A stretch of 10,769 nucleotides of DNA from CAZRNB01 sp964601355 (GTDB lineage: Bacteria; Planctomycetota; Phycisphaerae; Sedimentisphaerales; Anaerobacaceae): NCBI GenBank assembly GCA_964601355.1, contig CAZRNB010000105.1, positions 1 to 10,769 of the forward strand, given 5' to 3'. A program made the position numbers and the translations under genes. This document shows, piece by piece, positions 1-6,938 of the stretch. Each line of letters opens with the position of its first letter. Positions within the stretch are counted from its first letter, which is position 1. Under the pieces are notes generated by a model, which worked only from the letters and a program-made list of their open reading frames with translations, had not been told where the DNA came from and made no database searches.

Positions 1-355
1 GATGCATATAAACGTAATAAAGCTTTACCAATATCATGAGGTAGTACCAGATTTTTTCTTTTCAACTTAAAATTAACTTGACTATTTGGCCAATTTTGAC
101 TAAACAATCAAGCCAAAAGTTAAAATACATGAAAAACTAAAGAAAAAATTGATAGAAGAGAAAGGTTAAAATAACCAAAAAACCGGAAGAAACTGCTTCG
201 AATATCCTAAGCAACAAAAACCTTGATTCAAAGTGGCTGAAGATTTGAAGTGAATAAAATAGGGATACTTGATTCCTGATCCTCTACCTCCGCAGGGGCA
301 AGCCTGTCTCCCGGTTCCAGATAAATTAAAATTCTTTGTGGACAATAAAATTTGT
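1..355. other. Gene-free AT-rich leader upstream of the DksA-like gene
   Basis: No convincing gene is seen on either strand. The stretch is very AT-rich and A-rich on the plus strand up to about 250. The final part (about 285-320) is more GC-rich, with a small 'cagg...cctg' inverted repeat. The frame of the downstream gene stays open through this last part, but its composition looks non-coding. Promoter-like hexamers occur near 78-126. The region probably serves as the promoter and 5' leader of the DksA-like gene; no terminator for an upstream gene was recognised. Confidence 0.5.
78..126 (+). promoter_or_regulatory. Possible sigma-70-type promoter(s) for the DksA-like gene
   Basis: Two identical TTGACT hexamers, each 5/6 to the -35 consensus, lie at 78-83 and 96-101. 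The first is followed 17 bp later by TAAACA (101-106), a poor -10. The second is followed 19 bp later by TAAAAT (121-126), a good -10 with long spacing. The transcript leader would be about 220-240 nt, which is long. The call rests on motif matches in an AT-rich region only, so it is weak. Confidence 0.25.
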
Positions 356-835
356 ATGAGTGAACAGCCAAAAAAGAAAACAAAACTAACTCCGGCAGAA
401 ATCAAAAAGTTCCAGTTGCTGCTTATGGAAAAACGCAATATCCTGCTCGGCAACGTATCCAGCATGGAAACTGATGCCCTGCACGAGCAGAGAAGCGAAT
501 TGTCGAACACGCCTATTCACATGGCAGACTTAGGTACAGACAGTTTTGAGCAGGAATTCACTTTAGAATTGATGGACAGCGAGAGAAAACTTATATCTGA
601 GATAGATGACGCACTCAAGCGAGTCGAAAATGGCACGTATGGTATTTGTGAGGTCGGCGGAGAACCAATTCCAAAGCAGCGGTTGTACGCAATCCCGTGG
701 GCCAGATGTTGTATCCACTGTGCAAACCTTTTAGAAAAAGGACTATTAAAGAAAGAAGAATCTTCCAATAAATATAATTTCGCCAGTGGAATCGACGATG
801 AAATTACGGATTTAGATGACGAAACGGATTCATAG
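356..835 (+). CDS. DksA/TraR-family zinc-finger-like regulator, 159 aa, degenerate C4 site
   Basis: The protein resembles DksA/TraR-family factors, which enter the RNA polymerase secondary channel and, in the best-known members, act with ppGpp on promoters such as those of rRNA. A Lys-rich N-terminus (about 5-10) is followed by a helical coiled-coil-like segment (about 12-93) containing 'HMADLGTDSFEQE' (55-67). The zinc-finger region runs from about 95 to 125 ('YGICEVGGEPIPKQRLYAIP', then 'ARCCIHC'). The usual Cys-x2-Cys-x17-Cys-x2-Cys pattern is broken: C98, C119 and C122 are present, but position 101 is Gly (GGC codon). An extra Cys, C118, sits beside the second pair. The tail is acidic. 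I chose the ATG at 356 because the frame upstream, open from an ATG at 269, has non-coding composition. No strong Shine-Dalgarno precedes 356. The gene lies 42 nt upstream of tRNA-Gly on the same strand. Family assignment is fairly sure; orthology to E. coli DksA is not claimed. Confidence 0.85.
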   Translation: MSEQPKKKTKLTPAEIKKFQLLLMEKRNILLGNVSSMETDALHEQRSELSNTPIHMADLGTDSFEQEFTLELMDSERKLISEIDDALKRVENGTYGICEVGGEPIPKQRLYAIPWARCCIHCANLLEKGLLKKEESSNKYNFASGIDDEITDLDDETDS

Positions 836-877
836 GACGTGGAATTACATAAACCTGATAAATAAAGATAACTTTCT

Positions 878-949
878 GCGGGCGTAATTCAGCGGTAGAA
901 TGTCAGCTTCCCAAGCTGAAAGTCGTGGGTCCGAATCCCATCGCCCGCT
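878..949 (+). tRNA. tRNA-Gly (anticodon CCC)
   Basis: A full cloverleaf can be folded by eye. The acceptor stem is 878-884 with 942-948, and the discriminator is T949. The D stem is 887-890 with 898-901. The anticodon stem is 903-907 with 915-919, enclosing the loop TTCCCAA, so the anticodon CCC lies at 910-912 and reads GGG. There is a 5-nt variable loop, and the T stem is 925-929 with 937-941. The 3' CCA is not encoded. The T loop is TCCGAAT, so position 55 is C instead of the nearly universal T (pseudouridine). The gene may be co-transcribed with the DksA-like gene. Confidence 0.95.
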
Positions 950-1018
950 GTTTTATTTATATGCCGGCGAGGCACGAATTGTCTTCCGTAAGCCATTAAT
1001 TCCGTAGATTTGATTTTG

Positions 1019-2158
1019 CTATTTCCTGCCGGCTTCCCTGTACGGCTTATGGTCAACATATAGCCGCAATCGTGTTAAGCAGATTTCGATCTCCTCCTGA
1101 TTGGTCAACTGCGAAATGGCCTGTTGTTGTGCTTTTACAGCCAGATCAAATTGGCCCGCTTCAGCGTGAGCAGCAGCCAAAGTATCCAGACATTGAGGAT
1201 TTCTGCGTTTGGTGATCTCCACAGCCTTTTCCGCCAGCTCGACGGAGCGAAGCCCGTTTCTGACCTGATCGTCCTGACACGTGCTCAGAATCCAGGCAAG
1301 CTCATTTAAAAGCTGGGGATCATCCGGCTTGAATTCAGATGCTTTGGCCAGATCAGCTACTGCCGATTTATAGTCTCCGGTATATTTATACAGCAACGCT
1401 CGATTGTAATAATACGAAGGGTTATTCGGATCAAGCCCAATAAGCTCCGAGAACTTCTCTGTTGCGCCATTATAATCTCCACTTTTGACGTGAACATCTA
1501 TCAGGTTTTTCAGCGTAACGGACAGGAGCTGTTTATTTCCCACGTCGCGGCTTATGTTAGCAGCTTTATTTGCCAGTGCCTTTGCCAGAGGATAGTTTTT
1601 ATTATCAGCCTCGATCTCGGAAAGTCTTCTTAAAATATCCGCCAGGACTACCTGACGTGATGGCATAGCGGCCTCTGTACCGTTAAGCTGTTCGATGATT
1701 CCCAGCGCCCTTGCCAAAAGCTGCTTGGCTTCCAGAGGCCTTCCCAGGTCCCATACAACCGCACCAAGCCAATAAAGTGACTGTCCCAGCCGATGGTCCT
1801 GCTGACCAAACTTCTCTGCTTCCGACATAGAATCCTTAAATAATTGCTCTGCCTCTTCATATCGGCCGGCATTGTATGCCTTGCGTCCTTCATCCACATA
1901 AGCTTCCCAGAGCGTCGTTTGCGCCAAATCATCCGTTTTATCCTTGATTAATGGGTAGCGCTGGTCTGATCTTGTTTCGCTATGCTTACAGCCAGTGCTG
2001 CACACTGCAAGTAAAAAACCTAAAAACCACACCACGAAAACAAAGTGAAAAGAAAAAAATGGCAAAATACATCTTCGGACTCCGATTTTACGAAATCCAA
2101 AAGAGCGCCTACACCCGGAAATGGCCGTATATATAGTCTTCCACTCCTCCAATATCAT
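1019..2158 (-). CDS. TPR-repeat predicted lipoprotein, 379 aa
   Basis: The N-terminus has basic residues, a hydrophobic segment (about 31-53) and a relaxed lipobox 'STGC' ending at Cys57. This suggests a lipoprotein anchored in a membrane and facing the periplasm. The unusually long n-region (30 residues) is odd, but the start is fixed by AGGAGG seven bases upstream of the ATG. The rest is tetratricopeptide repeats: roughly 83-116, 126-159, 168-201, 210-243, 247-280 and 320-352. Typical signatures include 'GRYEEAEQLF' (98-107), 'GDYNGATEKF' and 'TGDYKSAVADLAKA'. The segment 281-340, with 'LNELAWILSTC' and 'LDTLAAAHAEAGQFDLAV', is a TPR variant I recall as common in planctomycete proteins. TPR domains bind protein partners, and no catalytic domain is visible, so the specific role is unknown. 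The gene converges on the tRNA and diverges from lon; nothing around it indicates a pathway. Confidence 0.85.
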   Translation of the reverse strand: MILEEWKTIYTAISGCRRSFGFRKIGVRRCILPFFSFHFVFVVWFLGFLLAVCSTGCKHSETRSDQRYPLIKDKTDDLAQTTLWEAYVDEGRKAYNAGRYEEAEQLFKDSMSEAEKFGQQDHRLGQSLYWLGAVVWDLGRPLEAKQLLARALGIIEQLNGTEAAMPSRQVVLADILRRLSEIEADNKNYPLAKALANKAANISRDVGNKQLLSVTLKNLIDVHVKSGDYNGATEKFSELIGLDPNNPSYYYNRALLYKYTGDYKSAVADLAKASEFKPDDPQLLNELAWILSTCQDDQVRNGLRSVELAEKAVEITKRRNPQCLDTLAAAHAEAGQFDLAVKAQQQAISQLTNQEEIEICLTRLRLYVDHKPYREAGRK

Positions 2159-2165
2159 AACTGTT

Positions 2166-2171
2166 CCTCCT
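2166..2171 (-). promoter_or_regulatory. Ribosome binding site of the TPR lipoprotein gene
   Basis: On the minus strand the sequence is AGGAGG, then a 7-nt spacer AACAGTT, then the ATG at 2158. This near-perfect Shine-Dalgarno decides the start codon, even though it gives the signal peptide an unusually long n-region. It is the strongest ribosome binding site in the window apart from the one at 10744. Confidence 0.75.
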
Positions 2172-2251
2172 CTAAACTACGGTTATTGTTCCTCACTCCA
2201 CAAATGGTGCGAACCTCGGTGGAAATACTCTAACTTCCTTAATAAAATAAG

Positions 2252-2280
2252 TAGATAGTATATTTAGTTGAATCAGTCAA
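2252..2280 (-). promoter_or_regulatory. Possible promoter of the TPR lipoprotein gene
   Basis: On the minus strand TTGACT (2280-2275) is followed after 17 bp by TATCTA (2257-2252), which matches the -10 consensus at three positions. A TATACT overlaps the spacer at non-standard distance. The location, about 95 bp upstream of the start codon in the divergent lon/TPR spacer, is sensible. The match is weak. Confidence 0.25.
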
Positions 2281-2293
2281 GAAAATTTTGTAG

Positions 2294-2307
2294 TTTTGTC
2301 AACAAAA
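2294..2307. promoter_or_regulatory. 14-bp palindrome in the divergent TPR-lon spacer (possible operator)
   Basis: The site TTTTGT-ca-ACAAAA is a perfect 6-bp inverted repeat around a 2-bp centre. It sits in the 290-bp spacer (2159-2448) between the TPR gene and lon, where a dimeric regulator could act on either gene. I do not recognise it as a known site. It is not a CIRCE element (TTAGCACTC-N9-GAGTGCTAA), which sometimes regulates heat-shock genes. The spacer is AT-rich, so chance is possible. Confidence 0.3.
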
Positions 2308-2448
2308 GCGCGGCTGCAACCTTATTTTTTGTTTTTTAGTTTAGAGCTTTGGCTGTTTATCATTAAGTATAAAGAAAAAACAGTCGAGAAAATATAGTAG
2401 TGAATAATCTAAAAATTTGCTGTTTCACGACAAAATCAGCGTATCTGA

Positions 2449-4875
2449 ATGATAGCAGAGGAACTGACAAATATCGAGCAATCTTTACCCGGCAACGATA
2501 CGGATTTACGCTACAACAACAATGAATTAAAGATGCCGGAGGTAATCGGAATCCTGCCGATTCGAAATGTCGTCGCCTATCCAGGCACGGTAATGCCTTT
2601 GGCAATAGGCCGGGAAAGAAGCAAAGCCCTGCTTGCGGTAACAAAGCCTAATGAATCCGTCATCGGCCTTGTTACACAACGCAATCCACAAACCGATAAG
2701 CCGACCTTCGACGACCTCTATTCGGTCGGAACCACCGCCTCGATCTTAAAGGTCATCAAAATGCCGCAGAGCTCCGTCAACATTGTAGTACACGGAATAG
2801 TGCGTTTCAGAATTGTGGAACGCATCGCAACCGAGCCGTATCTAAAGGCGAAAATCAAGCCGCTCAGCGTCACAGTGAGTATCACAAAAAAGCTCGCGGC
2901 GCTGATTGTTAGTGTCCGCCGATCCGCCAATCGTGTTATCGCATTAAGCCCCAATGTGCCGGAAGAAGCTGTAGTTCTTTTGGAGAATATTGAAGAGCCA
3001 TCCGCTCTGGCTGATTTCCTGGCCGCCAATCTTAGTCTTAACATCGCAAAGAAACAGGAATTGCTCGAGGAGCTTGACCCTGCCAAACGCCTCAATCAGT
3101 TGTCTGTCATACTCGCCAATCAACTGGAGGTTCTCGAATTAAGTCACAAAATTCAGGGACGGGTCAGAGAATCAATCGACAAGAGCCAAAGAGAATATTT
3201 CCTGCAGGAGCAGCTAAAGGCCATTCAATCCGAGCTCGGCCAGCAGGACATCAGAACTGAAGAGCTAAAGCAGCTCAAAGAAAACATCGCCAAAGCAAAA
3301 ATGCCTGAAAAGGTCGAGCAGGAGGCCATGCGTGAATTAGATAGGTTAAGCAAGATTCCCCCTGCCTCACCGGAATACACCGTCATTCGCACATACTTAG
3401 ACTGGGTCTGCGAGCTGCCCTGGTCCGCTCAGACCGAAGACAGACTCGATATTAATCAAGCCGAACGAATACTGAACCGTGATCATTATAACCTGACCAA
3501 AGTAAAGAAACGCATCCTTGAATTTCTCGCTGTCCGCAAGCTGAATCCAACCGGCAAAAGTCCCATACTTTGCTTTATCGGCCCGCCCGGCGTAGGCAAA
3601 ACATCACTCGGCAAATCCATCGCAGGCGCTATGGGAAGAAAATTTATTCGTATATCGCTCGGCGGAATGAGAGACGAAGCCGACATCCGGGGACATCGAA
3701 GAACCTATATCGGCGCACTGCCCGGAAGGATTTTACAGGAGCTAAGAAAGTGTGGAAGCAGAAATCCCGTGTTTATGTTAGATGAATTGGACAAAATCGG
3801 AGCAGATTTTAGAGGAGACCCGGCCGCCGCACTTCTGGAAGTCCTCGACCCGGAGCAAAACTTCAGCTTTACCGACCATTATATCGATCAGCCCTTCGAT
3901 TTATCCGGCGTTATGTTTATCGGCACCGCAAATTATACCGAGCCTATACCGCCGGCCTTACACGACCGAATGGAGATTATCGACCTGCCCGGCTATACGG
4001 AAACCGAAAAACTTAACATCGCAAAGAAATACCTTGTCCCTCGTCAGCTCAAAGAGCACGGCCTAAATAAAAACCGGCTGGCTATCAAAGATGAGGCGAT
4101 ACTTACCATAATCCGCAGTTACACACGCGAAGCAGGCGTGCGAAACTTGGAAAGAAACATAGCCGCTATATGCAGAGCCATCGCCACTGAGATAGCGAAG
4201 AATAAGAAGCGTCGGGCAACTATCGGCCAAAAAGACCTTGCTAAAATCTTAGGACCTGCGCAGTTCGAATCGGAGCTGGCGCTGCGGTCCGGAATACCAG
4301 GCGTCGCAACGGCATTAGCCTTTACGCCGGTCGGAGGAGAGCTGCTTTTTATCGAGTCAGCATCTATGCCCGGCAAAGGCCAATTGCAATTGACCGGCCA
4401 TATCGGCGATGTTATGAAGGAAAGTGCACAGACCGCATTTTCCGTTGTAAAGGCAAATGCCCGGAAACTAAAAATCGAGACTGTCAGATTCGGTAAATTC
4501 GATTATCACATTCACGTCCCGGCCGGTGCAATTCCAAAGGACGGCCCAAGCGCGGGTGTGGCAATGTTCACCTCTTTGGTCAGCTTACTGCTGCAAAAGC
4601 CGACTCGTCCGGACGTTGCCATGACCGGCGAGATAACCTTACGCGGCCTGGTCCTGCCGGTTGGCGGCCTAAAGGAAAAAATCCTGGCTGCGAAGCAGGC
4701 CGGCATAAAAACCGTCATCCTCCCGCAGAGAAACAAAAAAGACCTTCCTGAAGTCCCCAAAGAGGCCAAAAAAGGGCTACGGTTCAAGTTCGTCAAAAAT
4801 ACTAACGACGTCCTGAAAAACGCGCTGGATGAAAAAAAGAACAACCCTCAGTCAGCCGGTTCATCTGAGCCGTAA
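2449..4875 (+). CDS. lon: ATP-dependent protease LonA, 808 aa
   Basis: Lon is a cytoplasmic homo-hexameric AAA+ serine protease that unfolds and degrades misfolded and regulatory proteins. The N-terminal substrate-recognition (LAN) domain starts at about 31 ('VIGILPIRNVVAYPGTVMP'). The helical linker carries 'SQREYFLQEQLKAIQSELG' (246-264). The AAA+ module has Walker A 'GPPGVGKT' (378-385), Walker B 'VFMLDELDKI' (441-450), sensor-1 region 'GTANYTEPIPPALHDRMEII' (492-511) and sensor-2 'GVRNLER' (563-569). The protease domain has the catalytic dyad Ser701 in 'KDGPSAGVAM' and Lys744 in 'GGLKEKILAAK', 43 residues apart as in E. coli Lon (S679/K722). Length is normal for LonA and no frame break is seen. 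The ATG at 2449 is the first start in the frame. It lacks a clear Shine-Dalgarno, and Met29 (2533) is an alternative since homology begins just after it. The gene appears monocistronic. Confidence 0.97.
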   Translation: MIAEELTNIEQSLPGNDTDLRYNNNELKMPEVIGILPIRNVVAYPGTVMPLAIGRERSKALLAVTKPNESVIGLVTQRNPQTDKPTFDDLYSVGTTASILKVIKMPQSSVNIVVHGIVRFRIVERIATEPYLKAKIKPLSVTVSITKKLAALIVSVRRSANRVIALSPNVPEEAVVLLENIEEPSALADFLAANLSLNIAKKQELLEELDPAKRLNQLSVILANQLEVLELSHKIQGRVRESIDKSQREYFLQEQLKAIQSELGQQDIRTEELKQLKENIAKAKMPEKVEQEAMRELDRLSKIPPASPEYTVIRTYLDWVCELPWSAQTEDRLDINQAERILNRDHYNLTKVKKRILEFLAVRKLNPTGKSPILCFIGPPGVGKTSLGKSIAGAMGRKFIRISLGGMRDEADIRGHRRTYIGALPGRILQELRKCGSRNPVFMLDELDKIGADFRGDPAAALLEVLDPEQNFSFTDHYIDQPFDLSGVMFIGTANYTEPIPPALHDRMEIIDLPGYTETEKLNIAKKYLVPRQLKEHGLNKNRLAIKDEAILTIIRSYTREAGVRNLERNIAAICRAIATEIAKNKKRRATIGQKDLAKILGPAQFESELALRSGIPGVATALAFTPVGGELLFIESASMPGKGQLQLTGHIGDVMKESAQTAFSVVKANARKLKIETVRFGKFDYHIHVPAGAIPKDGPSAGVAMFTSLVSLLLQKPTRPDVAMTGEITLRGLVLPVGGLKEKILAAKQAGIKTVILPQRNKKDLPEVPKEAKKGLRFKFVKNTNDVLKNALDEKKNNPQSAGSSEP

Positions 4876-4956
4876 AAATAAGTGCCAAGTCTCTTTTGTC
4901 TCGGCTCGATAAATGCGTCTTCGCCATATCTGATATAAATGGATATTCAGCTTGTC

Positions 4957-5021
4957 AATCCTTCGACCTTGCTCAGAGCCTGCCCTGAACGCAGTTGAAG
5001 GGATAAGTTCGTTGAAGGATT
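4957..5021. repeat. Inverted-repeat intergenic element
   Basis: The left arm AATCCTTCGAC (4957-4967) pairs with the right arm GTTGAAGGATT (5011-5021) at 10 of 11 positions. An inner GTTGAAGG (4994-5001) is a second partner for the left arm. The 'CCTTCGAC...GCTCAG' wording resembles short dispersed intergenic repeats seen in many environmental genomes. It is palindromic, non-coding and about 80 bp past the lon stop codon, and could protect the 3' end of the transcript. Confidence 0.5.
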
Positions 5022-5107
5022 AATCCTCTATTTCAATTACGATTGGGTGCATGTCATAATTGCCCGCCGGATAGGCTGTCCTCCATCGTCTGTCATCTGC
5101 TCTCTGT

Positions 5108-5196
5108 CCCGCCACAGGCGGGTAAACCTCTGTTTTCCGAAACTTGTCCGCCTATGGCGGATTGGCTTTGTTTTTCCGTTGCCCGAAAACGGAAAA
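5108..5196. repeat. Cluster of three perfect hairpins
   Basis: Three perfect inverted repeats follow each other. The first is CCCGCC-aca-GGCGGG (5108-5122). The second is TCCGCC-tat-GGCGGA (5147-5161). The third is TTTTCCGTT-gcccgaa-AACGGAAAA (5172-5196), followed by a T-rich run. The first two share the same GCC/GGC core and 3-nt loops, so they may be variants of one dispersed unit. The third could terminate plus-strand transcription, though it lies about 300 bp beyond lon. Confidence 0.55.
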
Positions 5197-5264
5197 TTTC
5201 TCATATTCTTTTTATATCAAAGAGCTTATGTTAATCTGAACCTTACAGAAATTGGCTTTGTTTT
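5161..5264. repeat. 14-bp direct repeat, 90 bp apart
   Basis: ATTGGCTTTGTTTT occurs exactly at 5161-5174 and again at 5251-5264. On the minus strand it reads AAAACAAAGCCAAT, translating as 'KTKPI' in one frame; I recall this from spurious open frames in planctomycete intergenic DNA. It probably represents two decayed copies of a dispersed non-coding repeat rather than coding sequence. Confidence 0.4.
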
Positions 5265-5480
5265 GCATAAAACATGGCCGTTTTGTAGAGACCTCTCGAC
5301 AATTGTAGAATGCTGCTTGCCACAGGTGAACCGATGGTGTTGCATCTGGATTTCGTACGGAAAAAATCTCCATAAATTACGGCCTGTTAAGCAGATAGGC
5401 TCCGATTTTTGATTTTTACGTTGTGGCTTTGCGTTTTGCATTTTGACTTTTGATTTGCGTCTGCCTCCCACTATCCCCCA

Positions 5481-5529
5481 TGCTAAATACTATATACTAT
5501 ATACTATATGCTATATACTATATGCTAAA
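5481..5529. repeat. Tandem array of seven 7-bp units
   Basis: Seven contiguous heptamers: TGCTAAA, TACTATA x3, TGCTATA, TACTATA, TGCTAAA. The two outer units are identical TGCTAAA and the inner ones follow T(A/G)CTATA, so the array is bordered symmetrically. It lies in the gene-free spacer about 190 bp beyond the 3' end of the druA-like gene. Such heptameric arrays can change copy number by slippage. Confidence 0.85.
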
Positions 5530-5715
5530 TTCAATGTTACATTATACCCAAAAACGGCAAAAAAACAAGCAAAATCCGCATCTTTACCCAAAATTGTCCT
5601 TTACTCGCCCGCGTTGAGAGATGCAGAGGCTGGACAACAAATTTTTCATTCCACCATTTTTCATTTTATATTTTAATTTTTACACTGTTGATGGCTTAAC
5701 TGTTGTCGATTGCGA

Positions 5716-6936
5716 TTACATAATTATAAAGTTTTCAGCACGAAAACTATGTACGTTTTTCTTAACCTCCATATCTCGTTTGCGATTATCCAACCATCTT
5801 TCTTTCCAATAACTTACTAAATCACCCAATGGATTGTCGTAGTATCTCAGTCTACGATGATCCCCTTTCAAGAATTCCCTGAAATTACGTGCCAAGGGAA
5901 CTGCGTATATTTCCCGCTGAAAAGAGTGTCTGAGGAGAAAATCTGCATCAAAACCCAAGATATCTGCGGCTGTCCGCATAACACGCATACGCCATATAGG
6001 ACCGTCACCAAACCGATTACCCACTAAAATACTTCTCGCCTTTAATAAATCGCGCATAGATTCGAAAGTCTCGTCTGTTAGGTGGAGTGTCCCATATCCT
6101 TTAGTCTTCCCAATAGGAATATATAGCAGGCGGCCATCATATTTTACACGATTGTATTGTGAGCTCTTTCCATACAAACTTGTCGTAAAAATACAGGCCA
6201 ACCTATTGGCAGTTCGTTCGGAAATATTGGTAACTATTCCCTTATATTTATGTTCAAAAATATTTCTCACCTCATTAGACGCGATAATGTATGAAATCAA
6301 CTTTCCTCCTAAAAGGTAATTGTAAGGCGGCAAGGCACCTATAACATACGCATCCATTGCATACACCAGGTTCTTGGTACGTGTCTTCGTATCCCATCCA
6401 ATCCATTTATCTCGATCAGGTATATGAACTATAGAACTACCAAGGGCTGCTATGCCAATTACGGGTTTTTGAGGTAAAGCATTATCGCGGACCAAAAGCT
6501 TTATTCTGCGGCCAACATATTCACTATAGGGCGACGACCAATAGAATCGCAAAATCCGAAAAAGTTCTAACTGCTTAGGTGATTCACAGACTTCTACAAC
6601 AGGGTCAATTCTTGATTTCCAAACCTTGGCACCATCCGCAAGATTTTTGCTTGCTATGGGCAGATGTTCCTTAATCCACTCAGAACTTTTTGCAATTGAT
6701 TCTTCTCGCTTAATTTGCATGGAATCCTTGATTACTTTTTTATCGTAATAAGTGGGCGGATTGATAATTACTCTATTACCCTGAAAATCCATCTCCCAAC
6801 CAAGACGCAACAAGTCGCGCACTATCAATAACCTGACTTTTTCCTCAGGGGAGCGAGTGCAGACAGGGAAATCCTCTCTTTGATGAGCAATTAATCTGTG
6901 GATGGCACTATTAGGTCTGAATCGAATATCTAACAT
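5716..6936 (-). CDS. druA: DruA-like protein (DUF4338), Druantia anti-phage family, 406 aa
   Basis: The protein matches my memory of DruA (DUF4338), a component of Druantia type I anti-phage systems whose exact biochemical role I cannot state. Motifs that fit the family, in order, are 'YVGRRIKLLV' (140-149), 'VIGIAALGSSIVHIPDRDKW' (159-178), 'IGWDTKTR' (179-186), 'ALPPYNYLLGGKLI' (201-214), 'SNEVR' (220-224), 'TTSLYGKSSQYNR' (251-263) and a C-terminal 'PLARNFREFLKGDH' (347-360). Length is close to that of known DruA. No membrane segment or signal peptide is seen, so it is probably cytoplasmic. It is the last gene of a minus-strand operon and starts 2 nt after the herA stop codon, without its own clear Shine-Dalgarno, which suggests translational coupling. 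The Druantia helicase DruE is not in the window; a NurA nuclease and HerA translocase take the neighbouring places. The family call is fairly confident, and a defence role is inferred. Confidence 0.78.
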   Translation of the reverse strand: MLDIRFRPNSAIHRLIAHQREDFPVCTRSPEEKVRLLIVRDLLRLGWEMDFQGNRVIINPPTYYDKKVIKDSMQIKREESIAKSSEWIKEHLPIASKNLADGAKVWKSRIDPVVEVCESPKQLELFRILRFYWSSPYSEYVGRRIKLLVRDNALPQKPVIGIAALGSSIVHIPDRDKWIGWDTKTRTKNLVYAMDAYVIGALPPYNYLLGGKLISYIIASNEVRNIFEHKYKGIVTNISERTANRLACIFTTSLYGKSSQYNRVKYDGRLLYIPIGKTKGYGTLHLTDETFESMRDLLKARSILVGNRFGDGPIWRMRVMRTAADILGFDADFLLRHSFQREIYAVPLARNFREFLKGDHRRLRYYDNPLGDLVSYWKERWLDNRKRDMEVKKNVHSFRAENFIIM

Positions 6937-6938
6937 TT

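Larger units (their letters stand above)
4876..5715. other. 840-bp gene-free, repeat-rich spacer between lon and the druA-like gene
   Basis: Short open frames exist, but their translations look like random or repeat-derived sequence with no domain. The spacer contains an inverted-repeat unit (4957-5021), three consecutive hairpins (5108-5196), a 14-bp direct repeat (5161 and 5251) and a heptamer array (5481-5529). It lies at the 3' ends of two convergent genes. No classic GC-hairpin-plus-T-run terminator is obvious directly after either gene. The hairpin at 5172-5196, followed by a T-rich stretch, is the nearest candidate on the plus strand. Confidence 0.6.

Noticed and set aside
269..355. 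N-terminal extension of the DksA-like protein from an upstream ATG
   Set aside because: The extra 29 residues are Pro- and Cys-rich and unlike the family, and the DNA looks like an intergenic repeat. The start at 356 leads directly into the Lys-rich N-terminus.
2349..2373. TTGGCT...TATAAA as a lon promoter
   Set aside because: The spacing is only 13 bp, too short for a sigma-70 promoter, and no good alternative -35 is present.
5226..5471. 81-residue minus-strand open frame in the lon-druA spacer
   Set aside because: The translation contains 'KTKPI'-type wording that I associate with dispersed non-coding repeats of planctomycetes; it has no ribosome binding site and no domain.
5481..5529. 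Heptamer array as a CRISPR or plasmid-type iteron array
   Set aside because: Units are 7 bp without spacers, so it is not a CRISPR. There is no replication gene nearby to support iterons.
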